43,756 nt of DNA. It comes from an uncultured Clostridia bacterium. Its GTDB lineage: Bacteria > Bacillota > Clostridia > TANB77 > CAG-508. The translations under genes and the position numbers were made by a program. Position 1 is the stretch's first letter. Each line of letters opens with the position of its first letter. The stretch covers positions 1 to 43,756 of the forward strand of contig CALXZX010000014.1 of NCBI GenBank assembly GCA_944393375.1. Reading direction: 5' to 3'. Shown piece after piece: positions 1 through 8,866 of this stretch. Under the pieces are notes generated by a model. It worked only from the letters and a program-made list of their open reading frames with translations, did no database searches and was not told where the DNA came from.

Positions 1-27
1 AAAATCAAAAAAATAAATCTAAAGAAA

Positions 28-71
28 AGACTGTTGAGCAAAATATTTTTTATATACTTTGTCAACAGTCT
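28..71. repeat. 10-bp inverted repeat at the left edge
   Basis: AGACTGTTGA (28-37) is repeated in inverted orientation as TCAACAGTCT (62-71) around a 24-nt AT-rich spacer. It lies just before a strong terminator hairpin. It may be part of the 3' end of a gene outside the window or a second hairpin. Its role is unknown. Confidence 0.4.
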
Positions 72-72
72 G

Positions 73-110
73 AAAAATAGCCAATGAAAATCATTGGCTA
101 TTTTTCTTTT
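73..110. terminator. bidirectional intrinsic terminator
   Basis: A perfect 15-bp inverted repeat (73-87 with 91-105, 3-nt loop) has a core of AGCCAATGA/TCATTGGCT with A and T runs at both ends. It could end the minus-strand dxs-ylmH transcript as well as a plus-strand transcript coming from the left. Confidence 0.8.
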
Positions 111-150
111 CTTAATTTTTTTGTAATTTTATATGCTAAAATTTTTATCT

Positions 151-206
151 TAAGGTCTGTCCCTTTTGTTCAATTTTTGAACGATTTGGCACGTCCCCAA
201 TGTTCA
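151..206. repeat. dispersed GGGACAGACC / GGGGACGTGCC element, copy 1
   Basis: This roughly 56-bp element recurs almost unchanged at 27635-27690. Each copy has GGTCTGTCCC at one end, a central palindrome GTTCAATTTTTGAAC, and GTCCC at the other end. Both copies abut the stop codon of a minus-strand gene (ylmH here, GH18 at the second copy). They resemble REP-type elements mobilised by RAYT/IS200-like transposases, but no such transposase is present in the window. Confidence 0.65.
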
Positions 207-1007
207 GACATATTTTTCTACCAACACTACTGTTCTTCCACTTCTAGTTGTTCCAGTAAATTCTTTAATAATAAATCTACCTTTTCCTCGAATGGTTATG
301 ATATCTCCACATTTTACTTGTTTCGAATTTTTTGTTTCATTTTGTCCGTTTACAAATACTCTTTCTTGAGCAATAATTTCTGATGCTTTACTTCTAGATG
401 TTCTTGCTAGGTCTGATACAATATTATCTAATCGTAATGAAGGAACAATAATGCTAACTTCTTCTACCTTTATTTCTAATTTTCTTACATTTTGTATATT
501 TTCTATTTCTATTTTTGCATTTTCAAATCTAGTAAGTGATGGTAATTGTGTTTTTAAAACATCTGCAAAGTCACTGATAGTTACGATATCTGCGCCTTCT
601 TCTCCTACAAGAATATCTCCTACTTTTTCTCTTTTTAAACCTAGTTTCACTATTCCACCTAAATAGTTTCTATGCGAATATTTTCCTTTTTCTTCTTCTG
701 GTAATTGTATTCTCACTACTTTTAAAATCTTGTCATAGTTTTTTTCTAACATGTTATCATCAAATTTTTCAGGAAAGGTGATTAATACCTTTCTTTCTGC
801 ATCTTCATATCCACCATATAGTTTAAAATTTTGAAATTGTATTTTTCTTAAAAAGTTTTCTACTAAAGATACTTGATACATATCTAAAAAATCTGTATAT
901 TCGATTTTTTCTCTTTTTGATGATATTTCTATTTTGTCTAATACTTGTGACAAACATAATTTATCTTCTTGTTTTTTATAATCTTTTAACATTTCTTGTT
1001 TATTCAT
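204..1007 (-). CDS. ylmH: YlmH family S4-domain RNA-binding protein
   Basis: This 267-residue protein has the usual length and layout of YlmH. An N-terminal region is followed by the family signature around residues 112-132 (HRNYLGG..KLGLKREKVGDI), and a C-terminal S4 RNA-binding domain lies at about residues 188-250. YlmH proteins bind ribosomal RNA; in Bacillus the family has been linked to division-gene loci and to rescue of stalled 50S subunits. It starts at an ATG preceded by AGGAGAG and sits 62 nt after dxs on the same strand, so the two are probably co-transcribed. The stop codon lies at the edge of a dispersed repeat and is followed by a strong terminator. Family assignment is firm; the cellular role is inferred from relatives. 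Confidence 0.88.
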   Translation of the reverse strand: MNKQEMLKDYKKQEDKLCLSQVLDKIEISSKREKIEYTDFLDMYQVSLVENFLRKIQFQNFKLYGGYEDAERKVLITFPEKFDDNMLEKNYDKILKVVRIQLPEEEKGKYSHRNYLGGIVKLGLKREKVGDILVGEEGADIVTISDFADVLKTQLPSLTRFENAKIEIENIQNVRKLEIKVEEVSIIVPSLRLDNIVSDLARTSRSKASEIIAQERVFVNGQNETKNSKQVKCGDIITIRGKGRFIIKEFTGTTRSGRTVVLVEKYV

Positions 1008-1069
1008 TTATATTTCTTCTCTCCTTTTTTATGTCAGAGGACACTCCTTTACATTTAAGATTTTTTTAC

Positions 1070-3064
1070 TTATCTTGTTTTCATCTTTCTTTTCTTGTTT
1101 TTATGTTTATTTTTCTTTGTTTCTTCTGTTTTTACCTCTTGATTCTCTTTATTTTCATTTAATTTTTCTTCTGTTTCTGTTTCATCTTCATTTCTTTCAT
1201 CTAACTCTAATTGTATCTGTTTTTGTATATCTTCTACAATAGAATCTTCGTCCAAACCATATATCTTCTCTAACTCATCAACACTTCCATGTTGAATAAA
1301 TTTATCTGGATATGCATAAGCTTTTATTTCTACATCATTCATATGCTTATCAATTATTAATTCTTTTATAGCTGTGCCTAATCCATTGATAATTGTCCCA
1401 TCTTCTATGGTAATTACCTTTTTCGTTTTTTCTATTGATTTCTGTAATGCTTCTACATCTAAAGGTTTTAAAAATCTAACATTAATTACTTCTGCATCTA
1501 TATGCATATTTTGAAGTTTTTTCGCAATTTTTATTCCTCTTGTTACTGTTTTTCCAATCGTGAATATGGAAATATCTTTTCCTTCTTTTAAAATTTCTGC
1601 TTTTCCTTCTTCTATTTTTTCATGTTTTTCAAATGGTTCTTTATCTTCTCCTCCTCTTGGATATCGAATTACCACTGGCTTTTTTAAATCTACTGCAAAT
1701 GCTAACATATCCTCAAGTTCTTTAAAATCTTTTGGTGCTAATATTGTTAAATTAGGAACCAATCTAAAAAATGCCATATCTAAAGTTCCTTGATGGGTTT
1801 CTCCATCTGCTCCAACAATTCCTGCTCTATCTACACACATAATGACTGGTAAATTTTGAAGTGCAATATCATGAATTACCTGGTCATATCCTCTTTGATA
1901 AAATGATGAATAGATAGGAACAACTGGTATCATGCCATCTATTGCCATACCTGCTGCTAATCCTAAAGCATGTTGTTCTGCAATCCCGATATCAAAAAAT
2001 CTGTCTGGAAATTCTTCACTAAATCTTGTAAGTCCTGTTCCATCTTTCATAGAAGCTGTAATGGCTACAATCTTTTCATTTTTCTTTCCTAGTTCTACTA
2101 ATTTATCTCCAAATACCTTAGAATAGTCTTTTCCTTTTTCTTTTTTACTTCTTCCTGTTTCAATGTCAAATGGCCCTGTTGCATGAAATTTATCTGGATT
2201 TTTTTCTGCTATTTCATATCCTTTCCCTTTTTTGGTTAATACATGAATTAATACAGGATTATCAATCTGTTTACTTAATGTCAAAATACTTTGTAGTTCT
2301 TCTAAATTGTGTCCATCTACTGGTCCTAAATAGGTAAACCCAATATCTTCAAAGAACATTTTGGGTATAATTAATTGTTTAATACTTCTTTTTATAATTT
2401 GTACCATTTTCACAATTGGTTTTCCGACAACTGGTATTTTGCTAATTCTTTTTTTCATGATGACATTTGATCTCGTATACATCTTTTTAGTTCTTAATTT
2501 ACTTAGTAACATATTTAATCCACCAATATTTGGTGAAATACTCATTTCATTATCATTTAAGATGATGGTCATTTTTGTTTTACTATATCCCACATCATTT
2601 AATGCTTCTAATGCCATACCACCAGTCATAGCTCCATCACCAATCACAGCTAATACAGAATAGTTTTCTCCTTTTAAATCTCTTGCCCTTACCATTCCTA
2701 GAGCTGCTGATATAGAAGTACTACTATGTCCAGTATTAAAAAAATCATATGGAGATTCATTGGTTTTTGGAAAACCTGCAATTCCATTTAATGTTCTTAA
2801 TGTTTTTAATGCTTCTTTTCTTCCTGTTAAAATCTTATGTACATAGGTTTGATGTCCTACATCCCATACAATTTTATCCTTTTTAAAATCAAATACATTG
2901 TGTAATGCTAATGTTAATTCTACTACTCCTAAATTTGAAGCCAAATGTCCACCATTTTGTGATACAATATCTAATATATATTTTCTAATTTCTTCTGCTA
3001 ATTTTTGTTCTTCTAAAATACTTAATTTCTTCAAATCTTCTGGAGAGTTTATATTTTCTAACAT
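1070..3064 (-). CDS. dxs: 1-deoxy-D-xylulose-5-phosphate synthase
   Basis: This enzyme condenses pyruvate and glyceraldehyde-3-phosphate to DXP, the first step of the MEP isoprenoid pathway, in the cytoplasm with thiamine diphosphate. The ThDP motif GDG at residues 142-144 runs through to N170 (IILNDNEMS). The transketolase pyrimidine domain carries GIAEQHALGLAAG, and the C-terminal transketolase domain follows. At 664 residues it is longer than the usual 620-640. The extra length is a highly charged tail of about 45 residues rich in Glu, Lys and Asn, ending in a Lys/Arg cluster. The start ATG is preceded by AAGGTG. The gene is divergent from the VWA protein gene. Confidence 0.95.
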   Translation of the reverse strand: MLENINSPEDLKKLSILEEQKLAEEIRKYILDIVSQNGGHLASNLGVVELTLALHNVFDFKKDKIVWDVGHQTYVHKILTGRKEALKTLRTLNGIAGFPKTNESPYDFFNTGHSSTSISAALGMVRARDLKGENYSVLAVIGDGAMTGGMALEALNDVGYSKTKMTIILNDNEMSISPNIGGLNMLLSKLRTKKMYTRSNVIMKKRISKIPVVGKPIVKMVQIIKRSIKQLIIPKMFFEDIGFTYLGPVDGHNLEELQSILTLSKQIDNPVLIHVLTKKGKGYEIAEKNPDKFHATGPFDIETGRSKKEKGKDYSKVFGDKLVELGKKNEKIVAITASMKDGTGLTRFSEEFPDRFFDIGIAEQHALGLAAGMAIDGMIPVVPIYSSFYQRGYDQVIHDIALQNLPVIMCVDRAGIVGADGETHQGTLDMAFFRLVPNLTILAPKDFKELEDMLAFAVDLKKPVVIRYPRGGEDKEPFEKHEKIEEGKAEILKEGKDISIFTIGKTVTRGIKIAKKLQNMHIDAEVINVRFLKPLDVEALQKSIEKTKKVITIEDGTIINGLGTAIKELIIDKHMNDVEIKAYAYPDKFIQHGSVDELEKIYGLDEDSIVEDIQKQIQLELDERNEDETETEEKLNENKENQEVKTEETKKNKHKNKKRKMKTR

Positions 3065-3134
3065 GTTATCACCTTTTTATTTTAATTTGCATGTTACATT
3101 TTATCACATTTTTTTAGTTTTTTCCACAAATTTG

Positions 3135-3162
3135 TTGTATTTTTTAATTCTTGTGTTAAAAT
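3135..3162 (+). promoter_or_regulatory. sigma-A-type promoter for the VWA protein
   Basis: TTGTAT (3135-3140), a 16-nt spacer and TAAAAT (3157-3162) with a TGT just upstream (extended -10). A GGGAGGA ribosome binding site follows at 3182-3188, before the ATG at 3197. Confidence 0.6.
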
Positions 3163-3196
3163 ATATATTGAAATAAATTATGGGAGGATTATATAT

Positions 3197-4549
3197 ATGA
3201 AAAAAAGTGTTTTTATTACCTTATTTTTAATTCTAATTTTAGTTGCAAACATTTCTCTAGCATCTTATGATACTGTTACCATGACAGTTGTTGAAGAACC
3301 TGTTTGTACAATAGAAATTGGAGAAACTTCAAGTTTTGAAAAAAGATTAATTGAAAAAGATTTAAATAATAAAGAAGTAACCCTTCAATTACAAGTAACA
3401 AACGAAGAAGCTCCTATTCAACCTACTGGAGAAATTATGCTAGTTATTGATAACTCTATGAGTATGGAAGAAATCGTTGAAGGAACAACCACTAGAGAAG
3501 ATTTAGTTATTGAATCTGCCAATAGTTTGGTAAATACTATTTTAACAGGAAATGACAATTTAAAAGTTGGTGTTGTTAGTTTCTCAACAAATGCTGATGT
3601 TTCTAAAGAAGGAACCATTGAAGATGCTAACTTAGTTTCTGATTTATCATCAGACCCTCAAAGCTTAACATCTGCTATTTCAAATATTCAATATACTGGA
3701 CCTAGAACAGATTTAGAGGCAGGATTGAGCTTAGCTAGCCAATACTTTACAGAAGAAGATAATAACAAATATGTCATTGTTTTAACAGATGGTATTCCTA
3801 ATGTTGCTTTAAATTATGATGGTATGTATTATTCTGATGATGTCATTAATAAGACAAAAGCACAATTACAAGCTTTAGATACTGCTGGATATGATGTTAT
3901 CACAATGCTTACTGGTATTACTGAAACAGATAGTGTTCCAGCAACTAGACAAGATGACAAAACATATGGAGATATTATTGAGGAAATTTTTGGTACAGAA
4001 TCATCTCCAACTGTTGGTAAATTCTATGATATTCAAGATAGTGAAATAGAACAAACCATTACCAATGATATTTATAATGATTTATTACCAATTGAACAAG
4101 TATTAACAGACATTGTGGTTACAGACTATTTCCCACAAGAAATTATTGATAATTTTGAATTTGCTTATGTTTCAGAACCAAATATCGGAACCATTTCAGC
4201 AGAAGTAAATCCTGAAAACAATTCTATTACATGGACAATTTCTGAATTACGACCAGGAGAAACTGCTACTGTTCAATATACACTAAGTTTAAAAGAAGAT
4301 TTTGATAGTAGTATTGTTGGACCTATCTTAGATACAAATGAGAGAGTTGATATTTCTTATACAGATCTTGATGGTGAAACAGTCGAAGAAACTTCTGATG
4401 TAACACCGAAATTGAAACTTACAGAACCACCTGTTGTTTTACCGGCAGCTGGTACACCAATTATGATTGCTTTATTTGCAATTGGTGCTGGATTATTTAT
4501 CTATTCATTTGTTAGATTAACAGTTACTAATAAAAATATGAAACATTAA
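3197..4549 (+). CDS. secreted, membrane-anchored von Willebrand factor A domain protein
   Basis: The 450-residue product starts with a signal peptide (basic KKS, then a hydrophobic stretch ending near ALAS-like LASYD). A VWA domain follows. Its metal site is visible as D-N-S-M-S in LVIDNSMSM, a Thr in GPRTDLEAG and an Asp in VLTDGIPN. The domain is followed by a DUF11-like beta domain (DIVVTDYFP.., ITWTISELRPGETATVQY). The C-terminus reads LPAAG, a hydrophobic segment of about 20 residues and a short basic end, laid out like a sortase sorting signal but with Ala at the usual Thr. It is probably a cell-surface adhesion or matrix protein. It is monocistronic, with its own promoter and terminator. 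Confidence 0.85.
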   Translation: MKKSVFITLFLILILVANISLASYDTVTMTVVEEPVCTIEIGETSSFEKRLIEKDLNNKEVTLQLQVTNEEAPIQPTGEIMLVIDNSMSMEEIVEGTTTREDLVIESANSLVNTILTGNDNLKVGVVSFSTNADVSKEGTIEDANLVSDLSSDPQSLTSAISNIQYTGPRTDLEAGLSLASQYFTEEDNNKYVIVLTDGIPNVALNYDGMYYSDDVINKTKAQLQALDTAGYDVITMLTGITETDSVPATRQDDKTYGDIIEEIFGTESSPTVGKFYDIQDSEIEQTITNDIYNDLLPIEQVLTDIVVTDYFPQEIIDNFEFAYVSEPNIGTISAEVNPENNSITWTISELRPGETATVQYTLSLKEDFDSSIVGPILDTNERVDISYTDLDGETVEETSDVTPKLKLTEPPVVLPAAGTPIMIALFAIGAGLFIYSFVRLTVTNKNMKH

Positions 4550-4556
4550 TTCAAAT

Positions 4557-4591
4557 AAAAAATCTTAGAGTATTTTGCTCTAAGATTTTTT
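4557..4591. terminator. bidirectional terminator between convergent genes
   Basis: A perfect 14-bp stem (4557-4570 with 4578-4591, loop TATTTTG) has a CTTAGAG/CTCTAAG core flanked by A and T runs. It separates the converging VWA gene and the minus-strand unknown gene. Confidence 0.85.
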
Positions 4592-4603
4592 ATTTTACCT
4601 ATT

Positions 4604-5044
4604 TTATTTAAACATTGCTTTTATATGATTTCTTATTCTTTCAAACCAAGATGGTTTATATGGAATGATTGTCACTTCATTTTTTATTTGTTCTTGATCT
4701 TTTACGCTTTCCTTTTTAAATAATTGATCTACATTATATTTTTCTTTTAAATCATGTTGATAGATTTGTTCATTTTTCTTTAATGTGAAAATCATTTTCT
4801 TCTTTTCTTTTTTATCACATAAATAGTTAATATACAACATTGTTAATATAGCTCTTGTTTTTGGTTTTAATTCCATTTCTTGTATTTTTTTCTTATGGTC
4901 TATATTTGGTTGATATGTAGCTGATTGATTTTTTTTCCAAAATGCGAGTAATGTTTTGGGGATTTTTTCTACGATTTCATTATCAGAATATTTTAATATT
5001 TCTAATACCTCTACAATCGATTCTCTATATTCTTGACTAACCAT
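4604..5044 (-). CDS. hypothetical protein, 146 aa
   Basis: I do not recognise the family. The protein is soluble, very Lys/Glu rich and predicted mostly helical. Two features stand out: a PKTLLAFWKKN segment near residue 30, and a C-terminal PYKPSWFERIRNHIKAMF that looks amphipathic and could touch the membrane. The ATG at 5044 is preceded by GGGAGG. It starts 3 nt after the apparent frameshifted tail of the amidoligase-like gene, so the three genes between 4604 and 7296 form one minus-strand operon. A role linked to the amidoligase-like protein is suggested only by position. Confidence 0.7.
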   Translation of the reverse strand: MVSQEYRESIVEVLEILKYSDNEIVEKIPKTLLAFWKKNQSATYQPNIDHKKKIQEMELKPKTRAILTMLYINYLCDKKEKKKMIFTLKKNEQIYQHDLKEKYNVDQLFKKESVKDQEQIKNEVTIIPYKPSWFERIRNHIKAMFK

Positions 5045-5047
5045 GTT

Positions 5048-5246
5048 TTATATTTCCTCCCTACTTTTCCCCACTTTTTGACTATGTAATTCTTCTACTG
5101 CTTCTGCTGTTTCTCTCATTACTTCAGCTATACTACCATATCGTTCCTGCACGGCTATTTCATAAAATTCTCCTTTTTTATGTTTAAAATCTACTGTTTT
5201 AAAATCTCTATCAAGGAAAGGAAAATTTTCATATCCGATAATGTTT
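5048..5246 (-). pseudogene. out-of-frame 3' continuation of the amidoligase-like gene
   Basis: The stretch between the TGA of the amidoligase-like ORF (5229-5231) and the next start codon (5044) is open in another frame from about 5246 to a TAA at 5048-5050. The peptide begins NIIGYENFPFLDRDF and ends QKVGKSREEI. It has no plausible start codon of its own. Removing one A from the AAAA run at 5244-5247 would fuse it in frame to the upstream ORF and extend that protein by about 62 residues. It then stops 3 nt before the next ATG, a typical operon spacing. I read it as the true C-terminus of the upstream protein, cut off by a one-base indel that is either real or an assembly error. Confidence 0.6.
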
Positions 5247-6884
5247 TAATATATTAGAATTTTCTTTATATCGTCTTCTATATATTTCTTTTTCTTCTTC
5301 TGTAAATAGTATATCTAATACTATTTCTAATTTTTCTTTATCAGAAATATCTTCTTTTAATCTTTCTTTCAATTTTAATTGTTGTCTTTCTTCTTCATTT
5401 ATATTACCTTTTTGCTCAATTTCTGCTAATTCTTCTGCTCTTTGTACAAGTCTTCCAAATAATTTTATATTTTCAATCCAAACATCTGGATTGATTGTTC
5501 CATTAGCGACTCTAAATTCAATTGTATTTTTTTGGTTATTAATATTTAATAAGTTTAAACCTCTTTCTTTGTTTTTTTGTACCTTTTGTAAACTACTAAT
5601 AAATGTTTGCAAATCTTGTTCATCATTTAATTCAATACTGCCTTCTTCAATTGCCTGATTTATATTATATGATATAGGTTCTGCATGTTGACCAACCCCA
5701 CCTCTTGGTATGGTTCCTGGTTCATTAGTAATAATATACATAATTTTTTCTGTATTTCCCCATATTTCAAGTAAATTTGCATATGCTTCTTTACTTTTTA
5801 AATATTCTGCTCCTATATGAACATGTGCACCACATTTTTCATTTGCCTCTTGACCTGCTTGTCTTAACATCTCACATGCCATATAGATTTCTTCCACATC
5901 TTCTTTCGTATCTGTTAATATTGGAGAAACTACTTCTAATCCAGATTCGTCAGACAAACTTTCATCATTCTTTGTTTCCCATTTTCTTTCTTCCTTTTTA
6001 TCTTTCCTTTTAAGAAAACTTTTTAATTTTCTTAATCTTTCTGCCCTTTCTCCTTCAGATTCAATTTCAATTCCTATTGTCATTTGTTTATCTAGTCCGA
6101 TTTGTTTATATGTCCTTTTAGCTTTTAAAAAATTTTGTCTTAATTTTTTAGGATCTTGAAAAGAAATTTTTACAAGAAGTTGATTATCTTTATCAAATAG
6201 CTCCTGCAATTTTTTCAATTTTGTTTCATCATCTTTTAATGATGTAATGACTAAAGCTCTGTTTGATTCTTCTTTAACTAATTCTTCTATTTTTTCTAAT
6301 TTATATGTATCATCTTCTATACTCATAAGAACTTTTGTAATTATTTCTTGGTCTTTTGTCTTTTCTAAATAATTCTTCTTTATTTCATCATCTTGAACAG
6401 AATCTATGATTTCTTCCTTATATTGAAAAAGATGTGACTTAAAATCTTCTAAATATTGTAACCTTCTTTCCGGTGACAAAGTTAAAATGACATCTCTTTT
6501 TATTCCTTGTTCAGACAAGAATTGCAATGATATTTCTCTGTTATCTTCATTCATTTCTCGAATATAGGGAAGCTTGTTATAATCTTTTGTAAACGCCTTA
6601 ATAATTGTTAATCTTTGCTCATCATTTGTTATCTCTATATCTTCTAATAAAATTTTTTTATCAAAATCATCTGTTATTAAATATAAATGGTCTATTTTTT
6701 TTTGATTCGATTGAAGTGTTTTTATTATTTCTAGTCGAAATGTAGAATTTCTTATATGTTTCTTCATTGCAGCAATTTTTTTGTCAGCATCTTGTATTGT
6801 AAGAATAATTTGAAATTTTTTATGTTCTATACCTAGATTATTACCTTCAATACTATCTAATTCTTGTATTTTTTCTTCATCCAT
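5229..6884 (-). CDS. putative amidoligase-family (ATP-grasp-like COOH-NH2 ligase) protein with N-terminal helical repeats
   Basis: The first 260 or so of 551 residues are charged helical repeats resembling those in uncharacterised Clostridia proteins. The C-terminal half carries marks of the putative amidoligase family, a glutamine-synthetase-like fold: IGIEIESEGE (metal-binding Glu pair), DESGLEVVSPIL, CGAHVHIGAEYL, LNINNQKNTIEFRVANG. Such enzymes are thought to join amino groups to carboxylates of peptides or proteins. The substrate is unknown here. The start overlaps the upstream unknown gene by 8 nt, and a frameshift appears to remove the last ~62 residues. The family call rests on motif recognition by eye; the function is inferred. 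Confidence 0.65.
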   Translation of the reverse strand: MDEEKIQELDSIEGNNLGIEHKKFQIILTIQDADKKIAAMKKHIRNSTFRLEIIKTLQSNQKKIDHLYLITDDFDKKILLEDIEITNDEQRLTIIKAFTKDYNKLPYIREMNEDNREISLQFLSEQGIKRDVILTLSPERRLQYLEDFKSHLFQYKEEIIDSVQDDEIKKNYLEKTKDQEIITKVLMSIEDDTYKLEKIEELVKEESNRALVITSLKDDETKLKKLQELFDKDNQLLVKISFQDPKKLRQNFLKAKRTYKQIGLDKQMTIGIEIESEGERAERLRKLKSFLKRKDKKEERKWETKNDESLSDESGLEVVSPILTDTKEDVEEIYMACEMLRQAGQEANEKCGAHVHIGAEYLKSKEAYANLLEIWGNTEKIMYIITNEPGTIPRGGVGQHAEPISYNINQAIEEGSIELNDEQDLQTFISSLQKVQKNKERGLNLLNINNQKNTIEFRVANGTINPDVWIENIKLFGRLVQRAEELAEIEQKGNINEEERQQLKLKERLKEDISDKEKLEIVLDILFTEEEKEIYRRRYKENSNILKHYRI

Positions 6885-7296
6885 TGAATTTCTTCCTTTT
6901 ATCTTTTAAGTATTTTTGCATAATTTCATTTGCAAATTTGTTAAGAATTATATAATTTCCTTTTTTAGGTTTTTGTTTCATATATTTACCAAATATATTA
7001 GCATTTATTTCTTCTAATAAAACAAATTTGTCATACATTAACATGGATAATATATATGTATATTCATCATTAATAACAAATTTATTTTTTATGATAGGTA
7101 TGGTTTGTTCTTTATTCATTGTTACTATTTGCACATTTTCTTTAACCATATTGGCTATTGCTCTTTTCTCTATTTCTTTTATTTGTTCTGCTTTGGACAT
7201 TTCATTATAATTAGGATGTATAAAATCTTTAGCTAACTCTTGCACATTATTATATTGATAGTTTCTTTCTCCTTCTATCACAATTAAGTTTTTCAT
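6877..7296 (-). CDS. hypothetical protein, first gene of the amidoligase cluster, 139 aa
   Basis: I do not recognise a family. The protein begins MKNLIVIEGERNYQYNN, a hydrophobic strand followed by a turn that could be the start of a small alpha/beta fold. A Lys-rich end follows (KYMKQKPKKGNYIILNKF, then DKRKKFNG). It overlaps the amidoligase-like gene by 8 nt, which implies translational coupling. Small proteins next to amidoligases are often cyclotransferases or structural partners, but I see no motif that proves this. The start ATG is preceded by GGGAG. Confidence 0.65.
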   Translation of the reverse strand: MKNLIVIEGERNYQYNNVQELAKDFIHPNYNEMSKAEQIKEIEKRAIANMVKENVQIVTMNKEQTIPIIKNKFVINDEYTYILSMLMYDKFVLLEEINANIFGKYMKQKPKKGNYIILNKFANEIMQKYLKDKRKKFNG

Positions 7297-7381
7297 ATAG
7301 TTCTCCCATTTTTCTTTTTGTAATCTAAAATTCTCTATAAAAATTTTAAACTACTTTCTTTAAAAAATCAAGAGAACTTGT

Positions 7382-7484
7382 AAGGAAATTGGGGACGGAC
7401 TCATTTTTCCTTTTTTATAAAATTTAACATATTTTTTTAGTTATTTAAGTAAAAAGGGAAAAATGAGTCCGTCCCCAATTTCCC
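7382..7484. repeat. GGGGACGGACTCATTTTTCC inverted-repeat element, copy 1
   Basis: Two near-perfect arms of about 28 bp (7383-7410 and 7456-7484) read GGAAATTGGGGACGGACTC and its reverse complement, around a 45-nt AT-rich spacer. A second copy lies at 26727-26820. It is the only prominent structure in the 200 nt between eno and the amidoligase cluster and could act as a terminator for eno. It looks like a REP/MITE-type element. Confidence 0.75.
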
Positions 7485-7497
7485 GATTTGCCCTTTT

Positions 7498-8778
<1,281 letters not shown>

Positions 8779-8823
8779 TCATTACATATATATACATTTT
8801 TTACAATTTCATGAAATCTATAC

Positions 8824-8858
8824 AAAAAATGTGCTTATATTTTTAATATAAACACATT
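8824..8858 (-). terminator. intrinsic terminator of recN
   Basis: A minus-strand hairpin pairs AATGTG-T-TTATAT with ATATAA-G-CACATT (one T-G pair), is closed by a 5-nt loop, and is followed by TTTT. It lies immediately after the recN stop. Confidence 0.75.
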
Positions 8859-8866
8859 CTCGATTT

